From Opisthocomus hoazin (taxonomy: Eukaryota; Chordata; Aves; Opisthocomiformes; Opisthocomidae), in NCBI RefSeq assembly GCF_030867145.1, contig NC_134422.1, forward strand, positions 12,472,531 to 12,536,530: a stretch of DNA of 64,000 bases, given 5' to 3'. Positions 12,004 to 24,622 of the stretch are shown here, one piece after another. Position numbers and translations under genes: made by a program. The notes below the pieces were generated by a model. The model saw only the letters and a program-made list of their open reading frames with translations. It ran no database searches and was not told the origin of the DNA. Every line of letters begins with the position of its first letter. Within the stretch, counting starts at the first letter, position 1.

Positions 12004-12018
12004 GTAAGTACTTGTCAT
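11953..12018 (-). other. Candidate minus-strand first coding exon with donor
   Basis: On the minus strand an ATG at 12,018 opens 22 codons (starting MTSTYHAVCSLSDERR) that run in phase 0 into a textbook donor, CCGCAG then GTGAGC, after base 11,953. This overlaps and competes with the plus-strand donor at 12,003/12,004. The remainder of the island would then be the start of the intron. It is unrecognised and could be chance, because donor-like words are frequent in GC-rich sequence. Confidence 0.25.
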
Positions 12019-15000
12019 CTTTTATGTGTGGTTTGCTGTCGGTTTATTGTCCTCCGCTGGCAAGTAGCGAGGGGTTGTTAACGACAAGCCTTTACAGGCT
12101 AGGCTGTAATCCTCGTCCCTTTGGATCTCCCCCGGGCTGCCGAGCCTTTGAAATACAAGGGTGCGGATGTGGAGGCACAGGTACAAATGTTCCTTCACCG
12201 CACGGCTCCATCCGTCATGTTTCAGGCAAGATGCATGTGGTGGTTTGTTTGGGTTTTTTTGACTTTTGCTGTTCTCAGAGTAATTTGTACCACGTTGCAC
12301 AGCACACTTCGGGTCTCGGAGCAGGATAAATCCCGGTGACACCACTTAAACATACTGCATAAAGATGGGGAAAGGAGATGAATGCTTAAAGTCATTAACT
12401 CGGGGCCGGGGGGGGGGTGTGGAAGTGAAATCACTTCTCTGCGTGTTGCCTTCACGCTATGGAGCAATTTACTTTTGGGGATTCTTTGCCGTTTAATCCT
12501 CTTTCCTGTGTGTGCACATCTGGACTCTGGCCTGGCACCGCTCCCTGCACCCAGACTGGAAGGGAGCAGCGTGGCAGTACGGCAGGGCTGGAGAGCAGCA
12601 AGGAAAAGACAGAGGATCCTTCCCTGCTCTTAGAGCTTAAAGATACTTTTTAGCCCCAGCCTTGTCCTCTGCAGAGTAAATCCATAGGAATACTTCTCCT
12701 GGAGTCAGGAAGAAGAATTGAACGTGTTTTGAACCCTAGATCATGCTTTCTACAAAGGGAATGGCTGAGAGGAATAGTGCAAATACCTGGTCCCACACAC
12801 CCTACTTCTGAGGGTCTCCAAGCGTTGAACACTGTGGAGGGTGAGCATGGAGCTGGATGACGTGCAGAAGGGGTGTTCCCCACTAAGACTCTCCAAAGCG
12901 ATGCCACCTCTTAGCGGAGTGCTGGAAATACCGTTTCTGTCAGTGAAGCTGCAAGGGAAGAAGGAATTCCTTTCACACTTTAAATCCCAAACAGAATGAC
13001 TTATCTCCCTCCTGCTACTTCCTGCACACGTCTTTATTTTTTTTTTCCTAATGACTTGCATTATTATTTGCCAAATATGGTATGTGTCTTCCTGTGCAAC
13101 TTTATATTTGCTGAGATGTTCCTGGAACTAGGCTCTAAGAGCGCGTTTTAGGAGCCTTCTGGTTTTAAACCAGAACCGTATTTACTAATAACTGTCAGGT
13201 GGCATGAACAGTTAATTTTCATCTGGCACATATCCACCTCATTTTCTGTTTCCTCGAATGGTACTATTTTTCTGTAGCTAGTCACTACATGCGCTGTAGT
13301 TTGTAACATAGTGCTCACTATAATGCATTTCCATAATACACTTATGTTACCCTCGTCTGTAGCATTTTGCATTCTAACCCTACAGGACAAGCATTTGAAC
13401 TCCAGTGGTAACTGGAGTGACGTTGCTGATCATAGCAGGAGAACGTTTGCCATCAGAGGACCAGCCACTAGAAGGGTAGGCAGCACCTTTTTAGAGAGAC
13501 ATGAGCAGAAGGAAAATACCCGGTTTAATCCACATCACAGCTAGATTTTATATAAATGTGGGAGGCTCACACTAGTTAATATCATTGACCCGATTTTTAT
13601 TGGTCTTGTAGGGAAATCTTAAAAGGTCTGCTGCGAAGAAAGTTAGAAATCTGATACCTTGCTGTTGCAAGCATCCCTCCATAGCTTTAGTTGCCTTGCT
13701 ACATGGTGCAAAGGAGGATGAAGGAAATAAATCAGTCAAGTTCTGTTGGTTTGCTTGTACAATGCTGAAAGGGGATTTATAAAGTTTGGAATAAGCAGTG
13801 ATTACGTATTGTCACTGGCTTAAGTTAAATGTAAGAGACGCATGATTTTTCACCAGTTTTTGGTCTGTTTTGTGTTCTCCCTGACTCCTCCTTTAAGATC
13901 ATTAGGACTTCCTCTGGGCGATGATCCTATTTTTACAGTCAATCAAAATCCATACCAATATCCTTACGCCGGCCAAATACACTGTATTAGGAAGACTATA
14001 AACCAACAGCTACAAATTACTTTCAGAGCTCTCCTAAAACAAAATGCAGATGTAAGTGGAGTTCAGAACTGCTCCAAATGCTGTGCCTTAAACTGGTGGA
14101 TGTCTAAATCTGAAAAGTGTGCTCAGGAGCTCTGTCTGAGAGCCATGTAGGGAGGTGGCTGAGATTTTTGGTTAGACTCTGGAAAACTGGGAGCCACAGT
14201 CCATGGTTGTTGGACTCTTCTAGGTAGTTTGGGTTCACACTGGAGCATGGTCTGGAAGGGATCCAGGACCGTTTCTTCCTGGTTTTGCAGAAAGACTTGT
14301 CTCATCTCCTTCATAAACTTGTCAAGTTCTTACTAAAACATGCTGCAGTTGTTTGCTTTTGCTGTGTTTAGAGCTGTACTCAATAGCTTTTCCAAACTTT
14401 AGGCATATGAGTTAGGAGATAATGAAGGTATTTTTTTTTTCCCCTTGGCTGGTTAATACCCTCTTCTCTCTTTGATACTAAATTATTAATTTTTAACCTC
14501 CCATTGGAAGGTAGGATGTCCTTTCCCACATTGTTCTAGAAATATGTTGCTACACCTGTTGCAGTAGACCTTTTAAAACTTTTTCTGAGCCTGAATGATG
14601 ACAGTGGCACCCACTGTTCCAGACAGGATCTCAGCAAGCCTTGTACAGCTGCCTTCGTCCCCTTCACTGATGGAAACGCTTCCGCAATACACATTACGAT
14701 TACATATGCTGTTTGGATTTCAGCATTGCATGCAAAGAAGATATGATTAACCTATAGTGCTGAAAAGGATTCATTAGTGAAGCCAGATGGATCCAGGTAG
14801 GGTGGACTCTAGAATTTTTTTAAGTTTATCAGACCTTTAAATGTCCCCTATGTTGTCTGTGATTGCAGTATGGGTTTTTCTAAAATCTGTGTCTTTCCTG
14901 AAAAATTGTAAAGGGTCAGCAAGGTCTGTCTCTAATAACGTCTTCATTAAGCCTCTCTACAAACAGAAGAGTATACTAATTGCCAGACTAACATGTCATT

Positions 15001-18000
15001 TGGCTCCATGAACAAGCTACTAAACACTAACTTATGAATGGAAACTTAAAAGGATCATTTGCAACCTGCTACATGAAAGAAATACCAAAATGAAATGAAA
15101 ATTCTTTTGTACCTCTGTTGTTGTTGTGGTTGCTATTAAAGCTGATGTAGAACTCCAGTTTAATTTTCCTGGGAATCTTGACCAATTTTGTAAACTTTTT
15201 TGCCTCTGAAGCTTCAGCGGCTGCTCCCTGTATAAAAGCTAGAAATAACTGGTTCTGCTTTAGTAGAAATGAAAGGAGAATTCAGCTCTATAGAAATGAG
15301 GAGATTAGAGCTCCATGAGGCATATACCCATTTAAGGCTGCTGGAAATCAAACCCACTCGAATAATCTTACCTCTCGCTTCTGGTGAGCAGAAATTCTAG
15401 GGAAAAAAAATTCCCTTAGTGACTTATTAACAAAGGCTTTTCAGGTTTACTGGGATTTATCATGTGAACCTAATCTACCTTTTGTTCATCCAGTTGGCAG
15501 GTTTTAAGATTTAAAAGGGTCTGCAGAAACTCCTCCCGCAAACTCCTTATTTAATTAAAGAGGCTTGGTGCATTATTTACCTTTGAGTCTTTCATTTATG
15601 TGGGAACAAGGAGTTGGGGTTAACAAATTGTAAAATATTTGTGAATGCTGCATTACAAGCAGAGACAGGGAAAAGAAACAGAAACACTGGCTATACCTTC
15701 GAATTTACACTGACCATTCACTCAGAAAATCTGGAAGTGAGGCCACTCCTGCATAAATACTAAAGTATAAATACAGGTGTTTACAAGAAATTTCCCTGCC
15801 CCTGTAGGTGATTCAAGAGCCTGGATGAGATTCGGTCTTCATTTGCTTCTACGGGAGCTCTCCAGAGTCGTCGGATGTGCAGACTGGGCCTTGCACATCA
15901 TGCTATTTTATATATTTTACTTTGGTAGTTCAGCAAAGACAGACTAGTAGCTGTGGTTCTCTCACTGTTTTTTCCCACTTTCTTCTGCTCCCCCACTCCA
16001 TTCATTGATGTAGCTGTGAACATCAAGCTGCAGATAAAACGACTTCTGAGAGAGCAATGGGATGCAGCTCTTGCCAAAGGCAATTAAGTGCTTAGGATTA
16101 CAAAGTACTTTACAAAGTGTGTTCTTGCTGAATCCCTTTCCTCTTCTGCTTGCTGGCACAAAGCAGTTTCTTGGCACTTACCTTTGTTATAATAAGTCTA
16201 AGCATTGCTAAACTTTACTACAGCACGTCAGCTCTTGAATTAAGTCTAGCAAGATGCAGTGTCTTGCATTTTGAGGACAGTCTTGCTGGTGATTCTGCAG
16301 TAAGAGTCAGCTCGACCTCATCACCTCTACTGTAATTGAATTAAATTCACTCACTTGCCAAAAACATGGCTAGCTGATGGCATATTAATTATTTGAAGTG
16401 CTCTTTTGTATGTACAGGATTCTTGGTGCCAAAGGCATTTTTAGGGCTTGTGATGCAGCTGATGTGCCATAGGATACAGAATTGTAACTGAGGGATGTTT
16501 TCAGTTATTTTCTTCATCAAGAAAGGACTGAAACAGAGCATACATTCTGTTTGAAAGTAGAAGATATAACCGGTGGGAGAGGGAAGAGACGCTGTGTTTG
16601 CCAGTCATGTGCATCACTTGCTATTTTTTGTGAAATGTGATAAATTGCTGAGAGTCCACAGGTGGTCTGAAGCTGCAGACCTCCTGGCTGAGGAAAGTGA
16701 GTGATGGCGTGTGCTGTTTTACACACCCAATACAGTTTATTTCTAATTGTTGCACAGCAGGTTAAGACAATTGCTCTGAGTTGTGTTTTTGCTGATGCTT
16801 CTGTTATTCTTCAGCTGTTTTGTGATCTGGGGTATTCGCAGAGTGACAGGATGATATCTGGACAGAAAGATGTGCACAAAATGATACTGGAACTGCATGG
16901 TGGAGGATAATCAGACAGCCAAGCCTGTAGTTTCATACCCAGATCTTTTATATACTGTCTAAACCAGTGTAATCCAGCTTTCAGTGGGAAACGCTGCTAA
17001 GCAGCAAAAATCACTATCCCAATTCTTAATATCAGCAAAATATTACGAGATGACTGGGTAATGGGGAGACCAAGGACAGAGTTGCAAATACTCTTATAAA
17101 GAGCATCAGGATTTGAGTGGCTGGAGAGACACAGTGGTACTTGGTCTGGCATAGACACTCTCTGAGATGTCCCAAATAATGAAAGGATCCCTGTTTTGTG
17201 AGTTAGCTGAGCTTATCTGCCTGGAAGTATTGCAAGTTTCCTGTTTGCTTCTGAGGCATAAGAGAGTTGTGTTTTGCAGCATGAGTCACAGGAGCTGCAG
17301 CTACCAGCTCTTAGTTCTGATCAGGACATTGTTGCATTTGATTTCAAGGTGATGTTGTTTTGTTAAGTGCGCTAAACTAATGAATACTCCTGGTGCATAA
17401 CAATAGGTGAACAAGGTGAGACAGAGGTGTGAGATTTTCCATATCTACCAAGTGACAGTCACAATTCATTTAGTGTGTAAATGTGCAGTGCAAATAACAA
17501 GGATGCCTGCTTTAATACCCCATTATAAAACATATGTACTTGTGGAATCACATTTTCTGCAAAGTTAACTCTTAAGAAGTTGCTTGTCTCTGAGTGGAAG
17601 AAATATATAATTCCATTAATTCCTTATAATGATGTAAGCAATTTGTTAAATACCGAAGTAAAGGGTTTTTTCATTCATGTCTTTTATTTTATGCCATGTA
17701 TTTCGAACCAGTGTCACTTAAAAAATCTAAAAATAAAAAAAATCATTGACCATCTGTCCTGAACAAGGGTTAACCATCTGATTTGGTAAAGTGTGAGGGC
17801 ACGTTCTAGAAGAAGAACTCACAAAATCTGGGTCAGGGAACCACTGTCTGTATGGTCTTACCTTGTTGATTATGTAAGAAGGAAAGTTACAAAACAGAAG
17901 TAGTAAGCAGGCTGTGTTTAAAATACACAGGAAAGAGAAATTTATCAAAAATGGCCTGCTTTATTCAGGTTATTCACCTTAGATCTTTTATGATCATAAG

Positions 18001-19329
18001 CTTTCCTTTCCTTTGGTGGAAGAAGAGGAAAGTTTGAAGTCGATGCCTTATGTCTGAAAGTGTTACCGGCTCTCCACATCACCAGTTCAAGCCCAGCCTA
18101 GTTTTGAGGGTGACACACCTTTTCTGGTTTGTGCAGTGTAAGTTTACTCCAGTGCCACTGTGGGTTGGGTTGGTGGGGTCTGCCTGTCCCCACGCTGCTG
18201 CTGTTGAAGTGCTGGCGTTCTTGCTGTGGTGGCCTCAGGGGGTGTATGGCGGGCAGAGCCTGTGAGACATTGCAGAGGGAGCCCTGGCTTTGAAATGTAA
18301 CAGCTGGGCTATGGGTGTCTCACAGCAGTGCAATTCCTCTGACCTCAACAGAGTTGCAGCATTCATGGTTTTCAGTAATGTGTGAGCAAAACCGGGCCTA
18401 TATTCTTTTTAACTGGTCTATTTAGCAGCTCTTTCCCATTTGCAGTCTCCATGCCAGTGACAGGAGCTTCCTGGAACTGACAGGAGACACAAAAGACCCT
18501 CTTCTCTAAATCACTGGACCTTAAGAATATTGAAAGGATGTTACAACAAGCCTCATAATACACCATTGTCAGGCTCTCTCTGAAGATGCCTGCCGTGATA
18601 TCGTACCTCTAAGCTTTCCAGAGGGGGTGTGTTGACCCCACATGGAAGAAAATAGAAGAGTAATGGTTTGGGTGGCTGCGAGGAATTTTATGGTACTACT
18701 TCCCCTGGGTGTAACTTGAAACCAGCTGGAGGTATTTAGTGCTGACTGAACTCGTATCAGTGAGAGGCAAGCAAATATCTGAGCATGTATTGTGCAGTTT
18801 TTTTAGGAGGAGATCCTGACTTGTGTGTCTATGCACGTCTGGGTGCATCTTTCTCACAGACAAGGGAGTGGTGAGAGAAGGCTTGTTTCATTTTCTGCTT
18901 CATTTCCCTTTCTTCTTCCTACTCACTTGCCTGTTCCCCCGCAGTACAGCAGTTTTTCATGTTGCTGTGAAAATGTCCGTGCTCCTGAGCAGAGTGAGCA
19001 CAGTTGAATGGAAGAGGCTGCTGGTTTTTGAAGCCTGAACTTCAGCATTCCCAGCAGAGTTGCAGCGCTTGCGTCCTGCGCTTCCTTCAGCCCCGCTCAG
19101 GGATGCGCCTTAGCGGCGTGTGGTACTCTTGCAGGAGAGCTGGTGGCAAGCTACCTCTGTGTTGCTGGCAGAACAGGCCGGAGTCAGAGAATTTAATTTT
19201 TTTATTATTTTCTTGGCAATCAGTACAAACGTCTGATCACGGATTCAGATATTGAGGAACTAGACCACCACAAACAATTATGAAGTTGCCCACGTAAATA
19301 CTTATTCAGCCCTTTCCCTCGTAGTCTCT
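12019..19329. other. AT-rich stretch, no gene recognised
   Basis: The first 100 bp still carry scattered CpGs (island shore). A G-run lies at 12,402-12,417. Beyond that I see no domain-bearing ORF, RNA gene or recognisable repeat. If the CpG island starts a plus-strand gene, this would be first-intron sequence. A modestly CpG-enriched spot occurs at about 19,060-19,140. Confidence 0.55.
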
Positions 19330-19760
19330 GCTTGCTGCACACTCGCTGCAGGGTGCAGAATGGCGGCAACACTGCGGCAGGCTGTCCCTCGGGGGTGTCT
19401 CTGCCCCCTTCCCCATGGACGACCCCATAGAGTGTCTCCAGCCCTCAGCAGCTGCCATTTGCTTTCCCCAACACCTCGTGTCCAGGTGCTTCTCTGCCTG
19501 ATGGCCATTTTGGCTCAGTGGTCAGGCTCTGGTGAGGGGTGGATCTCCCCCCTCAGCGCCAGAGCCAGCGGGAAATGGCCGAGACCAGCTCAGGGCGGCT
19601 CATGGCCTCCTGACAGGCCGCCCCACTGCACAACCTGTCCCTCAAGCCAGTAACAACATCGTTATGCGAGATCTGTGAATAAAGGTACGGCTGTGGGGCG
19701 GCGGTGAGTATCCATGAGGGAATCCCCTCACGCTGAGGGGCGCGAGCTGTGCCGTGTCCA
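19330..19760 (+). other. GC-rich segment with a short ORF and AATAAA
   Basis: This segment is clearly richer in G+C and CpG than its flanks. On the plus strand an ATG at 19,360 with A at -3 and G at +4 (good initiation context) opens 97 codons (begins MAATLRQAVPRGCLCPLPHG, Pro/Ser-rich, no domain). They end at 19,653, and an AATAAA follows at 19,677-19,682. Downstream, a donor-like GGCG/GTGAGT lies at 19,703, then three G/C blocks that can form alternative hairpins (19,715-19,740). I do not recognise it. It could be a small CpG-associated regulatory element, an unrecognised repeat or a short noncoding transcript; a coding role is only weakly supported. Confidence 0.25.
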
Positions 19761-19769
19761 GCAGACATG

Positions 19770-21689
19770 GCTGGCCTGGACACCTGCCGGGCAGGCTCAA
19801 AGCCACTGCCTCAATTTTGCCTCAGTCCTGACCTGTGGGACTAAAGCTTTGTTGGAACTGATGGGGAATTTTGCTGAAGTTACATATTTAAGTCAACCTG
19901 AACATAGGTACTGGGCTACTTACCGATCGATTAACCATACCTCACGCAGAGTGAAAGTCAGTCTGGCTATTTAAAAGGCTGTTTTATTGGGTTTTCTTCA
20001 AAAGCTTCTAAACTTAGTGAGCAGAAGTATTTCTCCTTCTATTTACCCAAAATCGTGCTATTATCTAGTTTCTCAAGTGACTAATAAAGAATATAGTTAT
20101 CATTCAACATATTTAACTCTTATCTGATGTGAAACTCAAAGTTATATTCCTTCTCCAAGGTATTTCCAAGCTATAGCTGTGGACGTTGAGGTATGGAGAC
20201 CAAATCAGTAGTCCTGGTTAGCCCTGGACAGAAGTAGGGGCTTGGTTCCTGACCGGGCCACAGTGACATCCAGAAAATGAGATTGCAAAAGTTAACAGCC
20301 TGCATGGCATCTCGACAGCAAGGGTGGAAAGTCAGAGATGTTCAAATCATTTACTAGGTAAAATAGTGTGGAACTTACTCCTTTCTCCACATGCATTATT
20401 TTCACCTTAGATTTACTGTAGTGTCCTCTTACTGCAAACTCTATACCACTTCATCCTTTTTGGTTTGCCTGAGATAGTAAAAGTAGACAGAAATGTGTAA
20501 ATACATTTTAGTACTTGACATTATACTGTTTTGCTTTTTGGTTATATTGTATTTTGCTTGACAACTAAGGTAACTTGCTTTGAACTTGGTGTGATTACTC
20601 ATCAGTGCAGGAGCACCGTGCAGGATCCTGCAGTGTATGGTAGATATTGGCGTAGGGAACTGTAGTAACACAGCCTACTTCTCCTTAATTTGGTGAGGAG
20701 AAAAACACATGGTGTTTCATGGCTGGACTTGTCTTTTCCAACCTGTGAGTCTATGTCTGTTAATGCCTGTTATGCGTTCTGTGGTGAAGGGAATTCACTA
20801 TATAGCTTTCCAGTGGTAGTTCCCTTCTAGCCAGTTTTACTACAAGCATAAGGTTTTGAAACAGACTGTGTCAATAGCAGGCCTCAGAGTTAACTTTGTC
20901 AAACCTTACTAATTTTTGATCTGTGTAGCATAGACATTTTTTCACCAAGAACCAAACAAATATTTTCTTTTAAAACTGTAAGAGTTACAAGATAATGAAC
21001 TAAATTGAATCTCAAAACAAAGGATTTATTGTCTTGAAGACAAACTTGTTTTAATTGCCCTTCTTGTGAGGTAATTTTTTCTTCTGTCCAAGCTTATAGT
21101 TCACTTACGTGACAGGAAATACCTCTTTGCTGATTAAATATTCTTGAGGTGTAAATAACTTACTGTCTTCAAGGACAGTGTTCATTTAAAAAATGCTTCT
21201 AAAATTAAACTTTGTGATTAATTGAAAATTAAACTAAAATCTTGGTTTACCTGGGTTGGTAAAATAATTACTTACAGATGCCTGTACTCTGTGTACAGAT
21301 GTAGAAAGTGCTTTCAGGGAGAAGGATGTTAAAAGAAAAGCTTCTGTAACTGATCTGGGTGGGTTTATTTCCTATTTTTTGCTATTCATATAGTGGGCTG
21401 TCCTACTCCCACCCCTGCCATGAGAGGTAGTGAATATGTCTGCTTTCTGTCAACTTGCTTCTTTGCTAACATTAGAGTACAGATAAAATAACAAAACAAA
21501 TCCAGAAGCTGCACAGGAGGAAGAATACCAGCCATGTGTATTTTCTTTTATTGCATTGTTTATGGATAATTATCAGTAGATACTAAGAGACAGTGGTCAG
21601 CATGTTGACAGAAAGCAGACCTCTAAAACAATATTGCTGTATTAAACCATGTGATGAATTCTAGTCTGGTTGTCACAGTGGCGGAGGTC
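19770..21689. other. AT-rich stretch with a possible CR1 tail remnant
   Basis: There is no supported gene. Around 20,700-20,760 the plus strand reads GGCTGGACTTG then TCTTTTCCAACC and GAGTCTATG. That is the order of motifs in a CR1 3' terminus (GGCTGGACTAGATGA, CTTTTCCAACC, GATTCTATG), so it may be a small decayed CR1 end. Nothing else stands out. Confidence 0.4.
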
Positions 21690-23430
21690 CTTTCCTGAAG
21701 CCCTGGTGAATCTTGGTCATTGCTTATCTTCAGGAAGTGGCATGATGTGTGAGAATGCTGAGTGTACCTAAAAAATGAATAACATTAAAACTGCCTCAGT
21801 GTTCCAGCTGGCCCAGCATTGTGTCCAACAAGTTAAGAAAAGATTCTTCAATAGCTTCTCTCCCTACCTCTCCAGTTTCCACAGCTCTTGAGTTCAGAAT
21901 ATTAGACGATATGCACCCATTTAGTTCTTTAAGTGTCTATTTATGGACCTGTTGTCCAGGAGATTTAATGCCTTTTTGAACCCATGGACATCCTCTGCCT
22001 TCACAGCCTCGTGTGACAGCAAGTTCCAGAATCTTGTAATCTGCTGGGTAAACAAGTATTTTCTATTCAAATGGGTTTATTGCTAGTTTCAGTGAGTATT
22101 GCCTTGTTCTAGTGTTGTGGGATTTGGCAAATAACATTTGCTGCATTCAGCAGCTCATGGGTTTTTTGTTATACCTGGTCTTGTCTACCCTCAACCTTTT
22201 CCTCTCCAAGCTGAGGAGTCCCAGCCATTTTAGCCTCTCCGTGTAAAGTATCTGCTCCATTTCTATTTGTTTGTCCTTTTCTGCACCCCTCTAACATTAC
22301 TATGTCCTTCTTAGTATGTGGAGAGCGGATCACAGCACTCTAGTTGTGGGAGCGCTCACGCTGTGTGAAGTGGCAGCAATGCCGTCTTGCTTTCTTTCTG
22401 ATGATGCCCTGTTATTTTGCTGACTCTTTTGACTACTGCTGAACACTGAGCCAATGACTTCAGAGAACTGTCAAGGATGACTCCAGCTTCTGAGTAGGAA
22501 CGGTTAAAGCTGGTTGCCTAGATGAATTACTCAAAATTTCATCTGCATGAAAGCCTGGCTGCTAACTTTTTTCCCAATCAGATACTTTTGTCACTGAGGA
22601 ACATGCTGAGTAACACCAGTCCCAGCACTGATTCCAGGGACCGCACTGTTTATTCCTCTCCATCTTAAAAAGTGTTAAGCTCTATCCTTTGCCTTCTTAT
22701 TCTTTCTAATGTGCTCACTCTTACTGTGAATGAAGTTGGATTTGCCAGTGTGGTTGCCAGGTTTCCCTACACAGCCCTTCCTGCAGCTGGGAGTTACGCA
22801 GGCCAAATATGAGAGTCCTCCAGTACAGAGGCTCTCTATAATGCTGGCTTGCACATCTTGACTAGTGGTTCTTCAAATTCACATTTGAGTTTATTCAGAA
22901 CGTGTGTGAACATTGTTCTGTCCCAGTGTTTTATTAACATCTGACTTCCTTGTTTGGTCTAGTATTTCCTGAATTTCAGATTGATCTGGCTCCTCTACCA
23001 CATCCACTATGAAGAGTGCAGTGAGTGTGGAAATGTCCCCAAAGATTTCAGCAGTAAAGACCAATGTAAAAAATTCACTGAGCTGCTCTGCTACAGCTTT
23101 ATCATGCCTATCTGCCCCTTCTACACCTTTGTCATCCAGCAGTTCGACCACTTTCCTAGCTGGCTTCCTATTGTATTTAAAGATCTGTCTACTGGCACCG
23201 TGATCTTTGTTTGCAGGCACTTTTTGGACTGTCTTTTAGCCTTCTGCATTTCCTGCTTACTTTTGACTTGTGGGCTTCCTTGTCTTTACTTAAGCAATCC
23301 ATTTTCTGTTTCTTCCCTGAGGCTTTTTGCTTTTTGGACTGCTCCTTTTTAATGACCTCTTTCTTTCTTGCCACATCCTTATATAGTTCTCTTTCTTAAA
23401 GTTTGAATATCTGTACGCTGCTTTTGTTTA
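21690..23430 (-). mobile_element. Ancient CR1 LINE copy, about 1.7 kb, minus strand
   Basis: Read on the minus strand from about 23,430, the order matches ORF2 of old amniote CR1 elements. First comes a Lys-rich linker (minus frame 23,374-23,189) and then a linker-to-RT region (minus frame 23,220-22,891) with KPARK, LLDDKG, KAVAEQLSEFF and VFTAE. The start of the reverse transcriptase is frameshifted after about 22,890. A decayed middle follows (about 22,800-22,330), then the ORF2 end with LKWLGLLSLERKRL (about 22,240-22,190), and the 3' UTR to about 21,690. Frames are broken in many places and the catalytic FADD box is not legible. It is a fossil, much older than the copy at 37,373-38,641. 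Family placement is from remembered patterns. Confidence 0.8.
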
Positions 23431-24573
23431 GTGACCCTTAGTATCAGTGCCATTCTGTGTCACCTAACAGGCAGCCCTTATAGCTTTCTCTGTTTTGGAT
23501 TGTACCTTATACTTGGAAGTCTCCACACTGGAGAACTGTATATGGATGTAGAATAACAATGGATACTATATCGTCCCTTTCTTTTCCATGTGAGCAAACA
23601 CTGACTATTTCTGAATGTCCTCATGTGTTGTTGATATATGGCAGCTATTAGTACTCTAATACTCTGTGGAAGTCATCTATTAAAATTGAGAGGCACAAGC
23701 TGGGCATGAAGCTGTTCTGGGTGCTAATGGAGATACATATATTACCTATTGCATGCACACAGTACATGCAGTGATGATTAAAACTCTGCACTTATACGTG
23801 TTCTAGCCCAGGATTTCATAAAATACAAAACTCCTGCACTTCAAACATCCAGGAAGAAGAGAGCCTTGCTTTTCCAGTTTTGCAGACATGGAAAAAATGT
23901 GAAGGAGAACACTCCGTGGTTATATGAGAGGTCTCTGTGGAGATGTTTACAAGAGATGAAGTGTGTTTATATTCATTTCTGTGCAGTTACTGGAAGATTG
24001 TCCTTCTTCCATAAAGCACGTGCATGCATTTGAAGGAGCAGTACAGAAGTTTATTCTCTACAGATGCACTTTGAAGGGCTGCTTTTATAGATGCAATCCA
24101 GCATTAAAACAAGATAAGCAAACAAGCTGTCATTGATTAATTTTGCTTAGCTGGTCAAAGCAATATTAAACAATAACACCTAGATAGCTGAATAAACCTA
24201 GTACTGTGTTCTCTTTGCACTGTATCCATAAAGTCACATATATTTTTTTTACTACGAGCACAGGACTGGACTGTTTGGAGTTTTTTTCTGGACCACATCC
24301 AGTCCCCTGCTATAGCAGTCACCTTGCATTCTGTAACTAGAAACACTTAAATTTGCAAAGCTTGTCTATTGGAGCCTTTGTTTAACTTCTGAGTGCTGGA
24401 CCAGTCTTGTTTCAAATCTAGCTATGTGTCTGTGCTTTGTTGTTGAAGGTCTTGGATTCAAGCCTACTGTGTATCTACCTGGACCAGAAAGCTGTTGGAA
24501 AAGTACCTGCTGTCTCTGTGTGATGACTTTGCTGATGAGTTGCAGGAGTTCCCCATCATATGAGGAGCTAAAT

Positions 24574-24622
24574 AATAAAGTAGAGCTGTATTCTTTAAAA
24601 GCTACTGAAAAAAAAAAAAAAA
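24574..24622 (+). other. AATAAA followed by a 15-A tract
   Basis: AATAAA lies at 24,574-24,579 and a run of 15 A begins 28 nt later, at 24,608. This spacing is what a retroposed polyadenylated transcript leaves behind. No upstream coding frame with recognisable similarity and no target-site duplication were identified, so a chance A-tract is equally plausible. Confidence 0.25.

Larger units (their letters stand above)
11380..12010. promoter_or_regulatory. CpG island, probable promoter
   Basis: This is by far the most GC- and CpG-rich part of the window, at roughly 75-80% G+C by eye with CpG at close to the expected frequency. It contains a GC box (GGGGGCGGGG, 11,394-11,403), C-runs and G-runs, and a GGA triplet run. 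There is no TATA box, as is usual for CpG-island promoters. Both strands carry splice-donor matches at its right part (plus after 12,003; minus after 11,953), so the direction of transcription is unresolved and could be divergent. Long overlapping ORFs on both strands are expected in such GC-rich DNA and are not by themselves evidence of protein. Confidence 0.7.

Noticed and set aside
11249..12018. Long minus-strand Pro/Ala/Arg-rich ORFs in the CpG island
   Set aside because: They are low-complexity shadows of GC-rich DNA; only the first 22 codons before the minus-strand donor were kept as a candidate.
10570..12081. A 503-codon plus-strand ORF, the longest in the window
   Set aside because: It runs through antisense CR1 sequence, a degenerate tandem repeat and the CpG island. 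It is stop-poor because of base composition and has no domain.
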